Assembly (NCBI GenBank): GCA_037178675.1
Contig: JAYMGJ010000406.1
Span: 45,235 to 109,234, forward strand
Direction of reading: 5' to 3'
DNA: 64,000 nt
Source of the DNA: Scleroderma bovista
Lineage: Eukaryota > Basidiomycota > Agaricomycetes > Boletales > Sclerodermataceae
The translations under genes were made by a program, and so were the position numbers. Below, one piece after another: positions 33,570 to 44,543 of the stretch. Below the pieces are notes generated by a model. It did no database searches. It saw nothing but the letters and a program-made list of their open reading frames with translations, and was not told where the DNA came from. Numbering within the stretch: position 1 is the first letter of the stretch; each line of letters opens with the position of its first letter.

Positions 33570-33994
33570 CTATGCGTCCTCGAGTTCCTCGGCTCGCTGG
33601 AGCTTGAGTTTGGCCATCTTGTTCATACGCCGCATCATGCTGCATTCGATGAGGATGAGTACACCCACACTCTGTGTCATGGAGACACGGCATTCCACTC
33701 ACTCATCATATTGACACCTACCATCCAAAGAACATGGTCAGTGGGATGTAAACAACCTCCGGTTGTTTACGCACTTTTCATATGAATGACGCTCATTTTC
33801 GCATTCCCATGGCAGATAGTAGTGCTGCCTGCGGCAAACGTTCAGTGGTATCAGCAACCTAGGCCCAGCGAAGGACGTGTTAGTTTCTGGAGCTAACAGC
33901 CGAAAAGTACTCACGCAGAACACTGATCCCTCCAGGCGACAGGAACTTTTGAAGTCTTGAGTTCCTCTTGCGATGCGATGTGTCCAGTGGTCAT
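33570..33994 (-). CDS. NDUFB7: Complex I subunit NDUFB7 (B18)
   Basis: Accessory subunit of mitochondrial NADH:ubiquinone oxidoreductase on the intermembrane-space side, held by twin CX9C disulfides. Four exons give about 82 residues: SKVPVAWRDQCSA, then LLIPLNVCRRQHYYLPWECE with NERHSYEKC continuing after it, QYD in a 15-nt exon, and MRRMNKMAKLKLQRAEELEDA at the end (stop at 33570-33572). The cysteines in NVC..WEC and DQC..EKC give the CX9C pattern. The intron after SYE-K uses a GTGCGT donor, restoring KCQYD. The start at 33992-33994 gives the short N-terminus usual in fungi. Confidence 0.88.
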
Positions 33995-36900
33995 GGGTAG
34001 GCTGAGTTGACAAGAAACCGGGAAGCTCCTGGGGTAAACCAGTGGCTGTGTCAATTTGTTCATACATTTTGCATTTGTTTTGCATCCGACATTTGCAGTC
34101 ACTGGAGGAGAGGCGACTATCTTTGAGCCCTGCCTACAGGGGACTAGTGTGCTGTACTTGCTAGCACCAAAGAGTATACAGGTAATATTCCTCACAGTGA
34201 CGGGCACTCAGTTCCTCCCTACAGCTTCTACCATCCGCGGCTTGGGAAAATATTGGCCGGGTGAGTCCCAGTCGCTGCAGCTTAGGATTTAATAAGTTGG
34301 TAGTAGCAGTCACAATGCTCTCAAACCGGACACGATGCACAAATGATCTCAACAGCAATGTGACACACATCCACGGTAATGCACTTCTCGGATTCTGCCA
34401 GGCTGCCAGGTGGCTCACAAATTACAATATAACTATTCTGAGCTTACTTTAATCCGTATTTCTGGCTGCGGACAGATATCCCGGATTGCTCATTGTAGAT
34501 TATGTTCCAGTAGGCATAGCACGTTTACCATGGAAGACACCGAGGCTGACGTCAGTTTCAAGTTGGCTGTCTCCATCTTTTCTAGGATTTCATCTTACAT
34601 AGCAGCCATAATCCCGGAAATGGGATGGCCGTGTGGCGTGTTGACACCCGAAATCCAGTTGGCATTTCCAATAAATTTTCCCTCGTCCGGCCCGGCACTG
34701 CGGCAACGCCACAGCTCACCTCTTTTTTCTGTCTTTATTTTTGTCCCTTTTCATACTCCTCACAGTTCGCAGAACGTTCTGTGCCTTCCGTCATCCCAGA
34801 AAGGTTCTATTGCGCAGTAAGTATAGACCTTGCTCGTGATGTGCATGGAGGTTGGATGCCCCCATACTCCCGCTTGGCGATTCAGAAGATCGAGAAATAT
34901 CACTCCATTTTTCTACTCCAGGGGGGCTTCCTTACCCCATAATTGGTTTTATTCTCTAACGAAATGGTTTTGTTTTTTTGTTTTTAATTTCAGACCCTTT
35001 CTTGAGTCACCTGTTATCGCACCCACACCCATCACAACCAAATAATGCTGACTTTTGGTCTCCATTCCCATGGCAGCGTCCTTAAGCACCTGCCGCATCT
35101 GCCAAATTTCCTCTATACGCTGTGCCACAGCATGCAGCACCGAATCTGAACAAAACACATGGTGTCATGAACCAGCAGTCATCGGGATAAGGTGAATACA
35201 TTTTCCGATTCAATATTCACGCCTGAGCCGTTTATGCGGCGTTGATAATCGGTGCAAGGTGAGGCGCGTTCTGCGCAGAAAAACCTATTTCTATTATCCA
35301 AATGATCAGAATACCTATCCGCGAAGAGTTCCGGAAATGTTACATCCCGGTTGTGGTGCAAGTTACTTCGCGGTCGTTCCTGGAAAATCGTCCTGGGATC
35401 CAAAGGCGCACGCGAAGGGGGCCGTGAGGGGTGAATACTCACCTGTGGAGCCTTTAATTGCAATACTTTACCTATGCCTCGCATTTCTAAATGACCGAGA
35501 CCCAAGGCCTGTGCAGCGCCCATACTCTCCTTACTCAAACTGGTGGAAGCCAGATTGATGGAAATGTTCGTCCGGAAAGGGGAAACCTTTTTTTTTTGCC
35601 CTTCGGTCTTTCGGGGACTAATTTGGGCGGGGTCGTGCTCCATGAATTTCGAGAGATCCCTCCGCTCATGTTGTAGTAATAATTGCAGAGGAACCGCATT
35701 TCTGGTGTACTATGGAGGGGCTGACGCATTCGACCCCCGGTGATCTACATGAGCCGGTGCCGTCGAAATGGCTGGTCAAATTTTGTGCTGAAACTTTACT
35801 AGAGCTGATGGTCTCCGTATAGATCACTGCAATGCATTCCCGTGTGGCGCAATGCAACCAAGATGGTATGTGGTTGATCCTCGGGGCCCGAACGTTGGCA
35901 GAACACCTATTCTGGTACACCTTCGTCGGGGATAGGTGAGCTCAACATCCAGCCACCCACCGTTTTCACGACGCAACATTTCTCTATAACCGGTCAATTG
36001 ATACGTCTTCAATGGGCACAATGGGACTCAAATTTACACAGCCCGCCATCTGCCATCGTCCGGGTCTACATACCGGCTGTATCGATGTCTCTGCCATGAG
36101 AACAAGGACTTGCACAGATATGCAAAGTCTATGCGAATACAGTGCGGAGGCCGCACTCCGGGTTATGTCAAATAGGTAGGCTGTTTCTGGGCCAAGTGAG
36201 GGCCGATCCCATTGTTGGCTGTGCACCTGGGGAGGTAATTGATTATCCGTGCTATTTACAGGTCAAGATGCCCGTTGGCCAGAAATCTCGAACTCCGATG
36301 ATGCACCCTTGTCTAGGGGCAATTCGTACGTCTTTATCTTGCATGTTCTCTTTGTATTGACAAGTTGCCGAACCCAGCGATGTTGGAAATGCCTCGAAAA
36401 TAAGAAGCGGATTTTGGAGTGCTGATCGGCATTTTTTTTTCTTGAATTAGCTGTCTCCGTATGCCTACTTTCGGTGCACGGTACCCAACGGCATATCCAC
36501 AGATGGCCGAACTACAACCATAGTACTTCACTATTCTTACCATTGTTCTACCAGTGTCTTAGATTGGTCCCGATTCCTTAGGTCCTGTCATCTCACCAGA
36601 GTGGTGGATATTGCGCGGCATGGCAGTGTTTCGTTTCCAAGTGCTATCCACACGCCAACTGCACATTGTAATAGCAGCTGGTCGACGATGGAACTTTTTT
36701 GTCGACCCTGATCTAGAAATATACATATGCCCCTTCCATTTTCAGAGCTAACCCTGTAGGAATTGGTGGTAAAGGTAACCACAGCATAATTCAGCTTGTC
36801 TTAACTTTTTTACTCGACATTAGACTTTGAAATGTTGACTTCCAGATCTCGTTCGTACAGACTTTTTATGTAACGAACAAGCACATTTTTTTCTAAACTA

Positions 36901-37097
36901 ACTGTACAATCTATGGAAGTAAGCCATAGAAAGGAAGAAGAGGCCGGGTGATCATGGGGTAAGAAGAACCAGCATAGGCAAGGTAGCAACTGAGATAGAC
37001 AAAGGGAACACATAGATGCCAAGACTGCAGTGGAATCGAGATCGCATAACTCGGGTGATGCTGAGGACGATTTTCCCCATGAATTCTCAACAGCTCC
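33995..37097. other. 3.1 kb stretch with no secure gene
   Basis: The best candidate is on the minus strand at about 35197-35643: exon starts MEHDPAQ and ends LQLKAPQ at a GTGAGT donor, then ERPRSNLHHNRDVTFPEL, then a third exon. It is readable but matches nothing known. A second readable fragment (35922-36020 minus) contains YREMLRRENGGWLDVEL. These could be decayed or lineage-specific genes; no domain supports them. Confidence 0.3.
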
Positions 37098-37717
37098 TCA
37101 GCGGCGGAAGTAAGCGAGGGCTTTCTCGCATCCCTGCTCCAACGCTTCGCTCTTGGAAGACCCATAGCCCCGAGCAATTTCCATCTGATCGACTATAGCC
37201 AAACGTCACGAATATGCACAGTGGCGAACTTGGACAACATACATGCAGCACTAGCAACCCAATTTGGCATGTGCTCCAGCCCTTCATTTTGTATAGTCCA
37301 TACAACTCGCGAAGTGCTACCAAATTTGTGTTGTAAATAATTGTTCAATTGCTGGCGGAAGCCGTCTGCTCAGGTTGAAGCGGTTAAGTGGGGACTGAAA
37401 AGTGTCTGGAGACTTACGCTCGGGAAAGTTAGGCATGAGTCGTTCCTTGGATGGGGAAATGGCGTTGGTATTAGATGACTCTGGAGGGGCGATGGTAGGG
37501 CATTTTATATGTTGAGTCTCTGGCTGCGAGGTCAAATAGACATTGGCCCCTGATTGGAGGGCACTCGGACAAAATAGTTACCGATATCGAACACGGTGAC
37601 CACGCTAGGACTAAGAACAGGCACGTAAGAGCACCCGCTAGCATTATTGATTGGTGCCCTCCTAGATGCATCGGACTCTAACATGAAGGGGAAGATACTG
37701 ATGGACCCAAAAGGCAT
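37098..37717 (-). CDS. Small double-stranded RNA-binding (dsrm) domain protein
   Basis: Three introns give about 130 residues. Exon 1 starts MPFGSISIFPFMLES (37717); exon 2 joins with donor GTAACT and acceptor GCCAG (VFDIETQHIKCP...); exon 3 begins HGFRQQLNNYLQHKFG; exon 4 begins after a GTATGT donor and ends EKALAYFRR with TGA at 37098-37100. The last ~70 residues have the dsRBD order: an N-terminal helix (QLNNYLQHK), strands with VVWTIQNEG and NWVASA, then GYGSSKSEALEQGCEKALAYF, matching the G-x-G-x-SKKEAK..AAEKAL signature helix. No catalytic domain accompanies it. It likely binds structured or double-stranded RNA; the partner is unknown. The splice model is mine. Confidence 0.6.
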
Positions 37718-38211
37718 GGTGCACCCCTACCAACAAGCGCTGAGCCGGCTGGCAAGCTGTGGAGGGCCATTAAATGGTTGCCTTGGAGTGTTGGTAATCG
37801 ACCTAGGTTGTGAATGAGGGTTAGTAACCGATTCAAGGACCGGTATCCACTCTTAACGACGCACGATGGCGTCTACTGGAATATACCACGAACCAATAAA
37901 GCTATGGCAATACCCGGCACCGGGTAATGTAGGTGAGCAGCTTACGCCGAGTGAAAAGGGAGAGAGGTACATGCATGTACCCGTAATCGTGGACGTTAAA
38001 TTACTCACGGGTTCATTCAAGTGGAAATAGCAGTGCTTTGCCTGTGACAGGGCCGTAAAAAATATGACAGGTGCTGGGGAAGATCAGTCAGGTATGAATT
38101 TGAAGATGGCATCCTGATTTAGGCGTTTGACCAATGAAAGGTGTAATGGTAAAAAAAGAAAATTGGTACAAGTGAGCCGTGATCACCTACGCCGTGCAGC
38201 ATGATGATAGC
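37718..38211. other. Spacer between dsRBD gene and RPN10
   Basis: About 490 bp with no gene seen. Confidence 0.5.
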
Positions 38212-39365
38212 CTATGGCTTTTTCTGATCGTGTTCCCGCTTCATACTCATCTCAATAGCACGTGCGATTGCTGCTTCCTCGTCCTCGTCCTCATCCTCCA
38301 TTCCATCCTCCACGTCGACGTCGTGACCTTCTGACATGGCAATCGCCTGCTGAAGCATAGCTTCATCATCACCATTGTCTGCAGCATCATCGGCACGCGC
38401 CGCAGGCGGAGTAGAAGCACCGGCGGCCGACTGACGTGCTTGCTCTTCCGCAGCTTGCCGGGCTTGTTCTTCTTCCATAGACATGCGGAGTGCCTGGCCA
38501 AGATGGCGATTAGAAATACAGATACGTCAATTTCGGCGATATATATGTTCACCATGGCAAGTTCGGGATCAAGACTGGGGTCGACCCCGAATTCGAAATC
38601 AGTCGCACCCCCTGCACCTGATGGACCTGCAGCACCCATAGCCCCCGGTGGAATTCCACGGTCTTCCGCCAGAATAGGAGAGGAAATGATCACGTCGGAA
38701 AGAAGATGTGCGCCAGGTGGCACTGACAGGAGATGCCTGAAATGCATAAGCCATGAAGCACGTCCAACCAAGAAAGAGGACATAACGTACGAGTTATCAG
38801 CGCTGGATACGTTGTCAATGAACGCCTTGAGTACGTTGGACTCGCCTTCCTCGATCCCGTCCCCAAAAACGACAACGTCGACGGCTACGTTATTCTTCTT
38901 CAACTTCTTAGCAAGTTTCACCATTTCCCGCTCATCTGCAGCGGCGCCCTCTAGGGGTGATCCCACGAATACTATTATTCTTTGCCGCAAATTCTTATTT
39001 TCACGGTGCTTCAAAGCCAATTGTGCGATATTAATAGCTGTCGGAATATCGTTGTATCCGCCCATTTTCTCAGATGCGGTATGAAGCCCTTTGATTGCCT
39101 GGCCAAGTTCCTTGGAGTGCGTGACAAGAACCTCTGGGCTGCGCAGGGCATTGAATCTACGAAGAGTTCGGAGCGATCGTAAGGATGCTTACCCTTTGTA
39201 AGCCATAGTCATAACGCCGACCGTGTTTTCGGGATTGGAATCAATCTTGGTTTGAAAGATGGTGTTGACAGCGTCAGCCTGAGCATCGAAACGCGAGGGC
39301 ACGTAATCTCCGTTTCGCATGTACTCGGAGTTGTCGATAATCATCATGGTAGCTTCCAACGGCAT
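38212..39365 (-). CDS. RPN10: 26S proteasome ubiquitin receptor RPN10/PSMD4
   Basis: Regulatory-particle subunit that binds polyubiquitin chains. It starts [21 protein letters not shown] (39365), the typical start of the RPN10 VWA domain, followed by [16 protein letters not shown] and [12 protein letters not shown]. After introns come [42 protein letters not shown] and [17 protein letters not shown]. The tail holds ubiquitin-interacting motifs: [15 protein letters not shown] (split by an intron), a weaker [14 protein letters not shown], and [14 protein letters not shown]. It ends HDQKKP. All parts are present at normal length. Confidence 0.95.
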
Positions 39366-40628
39366 CTTGGACGACTTTGGACCGTGTGTGTCTGGGAAGA
39401 GCGAGTGGTATAAAGGATCGTGAACGCGATGCCAATAACCTGACCATGAATGGCTGACGCGTCACGTTGTACATAAGGCAAACCCTAACCTTAAGGTCGC
39501 ATCTGCATATTCTCCTACTAACTTGTCGATCGACAATCAGACCCTGGTCAAGGGTGTAGTCCAGCTGCTCAGTAAATAATATCCGCTTCAAATGTCTAAT
39601 CTCAGAACCCCAGATCTAGCTCGTGCAAGCGGGCCAGGCCATGTATCGTATCTTGACATGTTCCGCTCGACCTCTTCACCTCCAAACAAACGCGAAGAGT
39701 CCTCCTCCATCGACTGTAAGGCTGTGGCATTTACAAAGCACATGCAGTTCCATCGTGCTATAGGCCATGTCGGTCTGCCTTGATTTTGAAATATCGCGTT
39801 CTATCCGAACAGGTCGTATCGGTATTAATCTCGCGGAGGTCAGACCTGGCATGCAGTCTGTCGCCGAGCCAGTGTATCCCACAGTCCGAGAAACACGTAT
39901 CAACGCTGGCTGTGAACTGAGTACAGAGTAACGGTCCGCCCTCCCAGCCAAGTCACCTGCGTCACCTTGTTGACAAGGTTACTGCACCTGGAAATTGTAC
40001 ATGTTTTTGACATCCGTGCAATTACCTGTACTCCGCTGTGGAAAAAGGCTGTAGTTCGGAGACCCAGCTCTCTACTAACAAGGTGAATGGTCGGATTGGC
40101 CTGTGCCAAGGAGGTCAGTTTCAGCGGTATATGGCCAACTCACCTGCGTACATCAAATGCCCTGCCTGAAAGCCCTCTCTGCAATAACCTGTGTGTTGCA
40201 TTACAGCCTTAGATTCTTGCAAACGTCAGTACATTTGTCTATCTTGCTGGAAGTCCCTGTCCCTGGAGTCTGCGCATGTGCGCGCCTCTAATATTTCGAC
40301 CGCGTTCGATGGATTCTTCGTACATCAAACCCTAACTCTAGATACAGCTCATGAGGGGGAACGGGTCATTTCAGCCTTGGCAACTTTATGTCAATTGAAC
40401 CGTCACGATAATCAATTCACTGCATCATTACCCATCGGATGTCCTTAAATATCGAATCCTTCCTGTCGAGTAGCGCATATACATGTCGCATCGCTCAAAA
40501 GTGAAATCCTTCGGAACAGTTTTGGTCTGTGCATGGTTAACGACACCCTGCGAGGATGATGTTACGAACAACAAAGACAAAGGGCACAACGCAACTTTAT
40601 TGAATCCTCATCGATGCATCGATCAACG
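39366..40628. other. Spacer without secure gene
   Basis: A plus-strand start at 39592 (MSNLRTPDLARASG) opposite RPN10 has a GTAAGG donor at about 39716, and a further reading near 39770-39925 (GRIGINLAEVRPGMQ...) looks protein-like, but the phases do not join cleanly and no family is recognised. Confidence 0.3.
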
Positions 40629-42686
40629 TTACACCCAGTTCTCACACCGGCTTGGCGCTAGCCATGGGCCATTACCGCACACAGCTTCTCCATGCACTCT
40701 TTTCCCATCCTCTCACAAATGCCTCTTCCGAAAACCGCTCCACTGCCCACCTCCTCGCCCTCTCACGATATGCCCTCTCTTGCTCCCCGTCCATGGTAAG
40801 AATCTGCACCCCATGTCACGTTCAGCGCATCAAAAAAACCGCACGACTCACCCGGTGCATCGCGGCGGAAAACTCGCCGGGTGTTTTGGCATGGAAGCCT
40901 GTTGGCTCCGATTGATAAGGGATCACGATATCATGCAGCGGCCCCCCAGACGCGTGGGTCAGCGGTATCAAGCCAGCAGCCTGGCCACGAAGAATGAGCA
41001 TTGCATGAGAACATAGCAGATAAGATGCACCATAAATTCAACAATATTGATGCCGAAATGTTCGTCCACCATCGTGCTCAGCCCGATACTGGCACGGGAA
41101 AGCCATTTCAGCACGTCCGGATAGGTCGCATTCACCACAAAAGTCACTTGTTTCTGCCGCGGGAGAACCACACGCGTTAGCGCTCACGGAAAGTGGTTTG
41201 GACCGAATATCAAATTGAGCAACCTACGTCGACGTCCAATTCAGCGGCTAATGCCCCAAGGCTTTCCACCCTTTCCAAGTCGTCCTTGTTTCGTGCTCCG
41301 CCTAGAAGCACGAGCCGTACCGTGGACCGATATTCTGGGTAGTCCATTAAAAGCTGCGCAAAGGATCGAAGCTGCGCCTGATGGTCCTTCTCAGGACTGC
41401 AATGTGCGGCGTGAGGGCCCAGATAAATACCCGCGAAAAGGAATGACACACCGAAACTGCGCAACGCTGAGAATAATTTGGTCTCTGCCCTCCAAGCTGA
41501 ATGTGGCCATCTCGCGTGTGTCGCACGGCGGGTACACGATCTCCGGTTGCACAACCTGATGCGCCTGTGAGCCCGTAGCACGGTAGCCATCCACGAGGAG
41601 CATGATATTCCAGACGGCCCGTGCGGACAGGGCGCACCAGACGAACACCAGCGGTGGGAGAATATGTACACAGCGAACCGCAGGGCCAAAGTGTTCGTGA
41701 GACAGTATCGAAGCAATATGGCCCCGCGTCCAGGAGGAGTTGACCATCAGGAAACGGGCATGCGAGAGCGACAGAGCGTAGTAGTACATTGTAATGCGGT
41801 AATAGCTGTTTCAATACATCAGTCAGGGTAGCGTCGTTGGTGTATGAGGAAGCAAAGGCACTCACATCCGCTTGGCACGCATTTTCCACGAATCGGTGGG
41901 CACACGGGCAAGCATATCGGTGGAAACGGTTGGGTAGTGTGCATACGCCCCGATTGGGACAGCTGCGCGCGTGAGCCATGCCACCACCGGGAATGTGAAC
42001 GCGTAGCCCATGGTATCTGGATGTCAGAGATGGGTAAGTGCATGAGGTCTAGATGCATGCCTCGCACCCATGTAAAGGTCGGGTATGAATTCACACATTG
42101 CCTCCCAGCCAAGGTACATGGACCCAAGGCTCTGGCCTAGGATCGTGAGCCTCGGCCAGGTAGAGTTCTCGACAAGATGCCTCGATCTCAGATAGACGAA
42201 GTGCAGTGTGGAGGGGTCCAAATGGATCGCAAAACGAGTCTGGAGTGAGCGGACATAGGTGAATGCCAGGACGAGGAGCAGTCAGGTGGTGCTGCTAACC
42301 TGTACATTGTTAATGATGTCCTGTTTCGAGGCATCTGTGTCGCCCGTGTACACAACGGATACAATGTCCTTGTGTTCTCTCTGGATGTGAGCAATTGCAG
42401 TCCACAAGACACGCTCGCCCCCACCGCCTGCATTGCTTGGCTCTGTCAGCACACACGGGCACTTTCCAAGACGAAAGCGCGAAAGCGAAGCTCACCAGTA
42501 CGGATGAAAGAACCCTACAAATCTGTGCTTGGCCGAAGTGCTGCGCTGAAGGCCGAGTTTATCGAGGATGGTCTGGCGCTTGTTCAGAGATCTGGACCAA
42601 AGTGACTCTGTGTAGGCGACGTAGGCGAAGACGATGGCTAGCAATGAGAGGCCTGCGAATGACAAGTAGACTGCAGTCCCCATCAT
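40629..42686 (-). CDS. ALG11: ALG11 alpha-1,2-mannosyltransferase
   Basis: GT4-family enzyme that adds the fourth and fifth mannoses to the dolichol-linked N-glycan precursor on the cytosolic face of the ER, from GDP-mannose. An N-terminal membrane segment (residues about 6-24, [18 protein letters not shown]) is followed by [20 protein letters not shown] across an intron, [26 protein letters not shown] text, [77 protein letters not shown], and the donor-binding [27 protein letters not shown]. The stop is at 40629 after [15 protein letters not shown]. All conserved blocks are present. Confidence 0.93.
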
Positions 42687-42890
42687 CTTTGCTACTTAAG
42701 ACTCCACCACTCGACAAGACTGTGGGGGTCCTCCGGCTATCAAATATTCGCCGGGGCCTCGTAGCACTTTCAGTGCCCGTCTCATCAACCTCAACGCATT
42801 GCTATTTGACAGAGAATACAGATCAGTGACTTGAGCTATTTATTAGCATAGTCGCCATTCCATTACAGTTCCCCGCACAATTTTTCAGCT

Positions 42891-43863
42891 TCAGGAGTGG
42901 GTGTGGAACAACTGGCCTAAAAACCTCCACTTTGAAACTACCGACTGAACTTCATCCTGCTTTGGGACTACCGACTTGGCTTCATCCTGCTTCGAAACCG
43001 CTGGCTCGACTTCATCGACATACTTGATCGTTACATCGTTACCCGTCTTAGCCCTCAACTCATCAGGTGCCCACTCCACCAACCCAGTTCCAGAACCAGA
43101 CACGACCGGCGAAAAATCGCCAACGAAGTACGTGCAATTCTCGTCCACTCCATTCAACAATTTACAGCTTCTCAATACCTCGTCTGATATTGCAGACCCC
43201 CCCCATATGGAATATGTGACAGTGCCATGGAATGAACGTGGGATGAACACGGTTATAGGTTTGTCTTGAGCGACAACTTCGAGGGAGAATGGGTGGATGT
43301 TGTTGATTGCGTTCTGACTCGGGTGTCAGTGTTCATTTTCAAGGGCAAGTCCTGGTACAACGCACAACTTTAACAGTCACAGATCCATTCTGTGAACCCA
43401 CATGCATCCTCGTTCGTCTCATCGGATTGGGTGCAACATCCGAGTCCTCATGACCCACAATCCACAAGTCAAGATCCAAATCGTCACCTGTATGTATATA
43501 TAGATTCATCCTCTCCCCAGCTGCATCCACATTGATATCTTCGAGTGGAAGCAAATATGCCTCTAGGATATCTAGTGATGGGTCAATGGTGATTGCACCT
43601 TTCCATGTACCAGAGTTTCCATTGACGTAGACGAAATTTGTGGCGTTAAGTTCCAACTCTATGAGTGGGTCTACTGCTGCTGAGGTGGAGGTGGATAGGT
43701 GGGTGTCATCCTGCGTGTGGATGCCATAAGCTGGTGGATCCCCTTTGGCGTCAGACGGGGTCTGTCATACATATTTCATAAGCTGAATCACTGAGGGCTG
43801 GATAGATCGACGTACAATCTTCATCAGACTTGTTGGATCCCTGCCAGCTTTTGTGTGCTCCAT
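42891..43863 (-). CDS. DUF7330 domain protein
   Basis: A family expanded in mushroom genomes, function unknown. It starts MEHTKAGRDPTSLMK (43863) with two introns. The domain reads NFVYVNGNSGTWKGAITIDP, EAYLLPLEDI, NLYIHTGDDLDLDLWIVGHE, MHVGSQNGSVTVKV, then after an intron PITVFIPRSFHGTVTYS and FVGDFSP, with a C-terminal tail carrying three copies of a K/S-KQDE-type repeat (SKQDEAKS, PKQDEVQS). Relatives show alternating short beta strands with NGS(V) turns. No signal peptide or membrane segment is seen. The reading is intact. Confidence 0.8.
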
Positions 43864-44467
43864 GTTGGAGATTGGTTAGGAGAGCAAGAGTATAGTATAA
43901 AGGGGTGCTTCACAATTCTGCTTATATATTGTTTTTTGGGTAACCTGTGCAAATAAATCCTAAATTTCAGATCACTGCAGGTCTGGTATACCTTTTCCGG
44001 GCCGTCGGGCCGTTCGAAATGTCACTTTTCAAATTTTCGTTCATCCCAACCGTCGTTGAAACGTTGACGGGCCATCAGACGATGTCGAAGTTACACAGGC
44101 GCCGCTTGATTATGCATCATCTTCTACAAATCCAATGCACTCCACCTTGATGCCACGAAGTCGCTGCGATAACTCGGGGAGTCCCGACTGATGTGCTACT
44201 ATCGCTTTCCAGGAAGTTCCTTGAAAAGGTTACCTCTGGCAGGTTAAGTGCACATTCCTGCTACCGTCGGACAGCAGTCGTTCGCTATGAACCAGACTAC
44301 AATCGACAAGCATTTACAGTAATTCTTCCGGAACGCCTGAGGGCATACAGTATATCCACTTCCATCATGAAAGATGAAAGGATCAGGATGAACAGTTGGA
44401 GACGCCAAGTCTCTGCGTTTATACGTGGCACCGCGCGAGAATTCGATCGGACTAACGTACACCTATG
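43864..44467. other. Spacer upstream of GH79 gene
   Basis: About 600 bp with short readings only. It contains the divergent promoters of the DUF7330 gene and the GH79 gene. Confidence 0.5.
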
Positions 44468-44475
44468 TATAAAAA
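44468..44475 (+). promoter_or_regulatory. TATA box of the GH79 gene
   Basis: TATAAAAA 76 bp before the ATG at 44544. Confidence 0.55.
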
Positions 44476-44543
44476 GCTGAACCTGCTCGCTTACCCCTTT
44501 CCTTTCAGTCCGCACCATTGTCAAAGACTCAAAGGGCCTTGCA

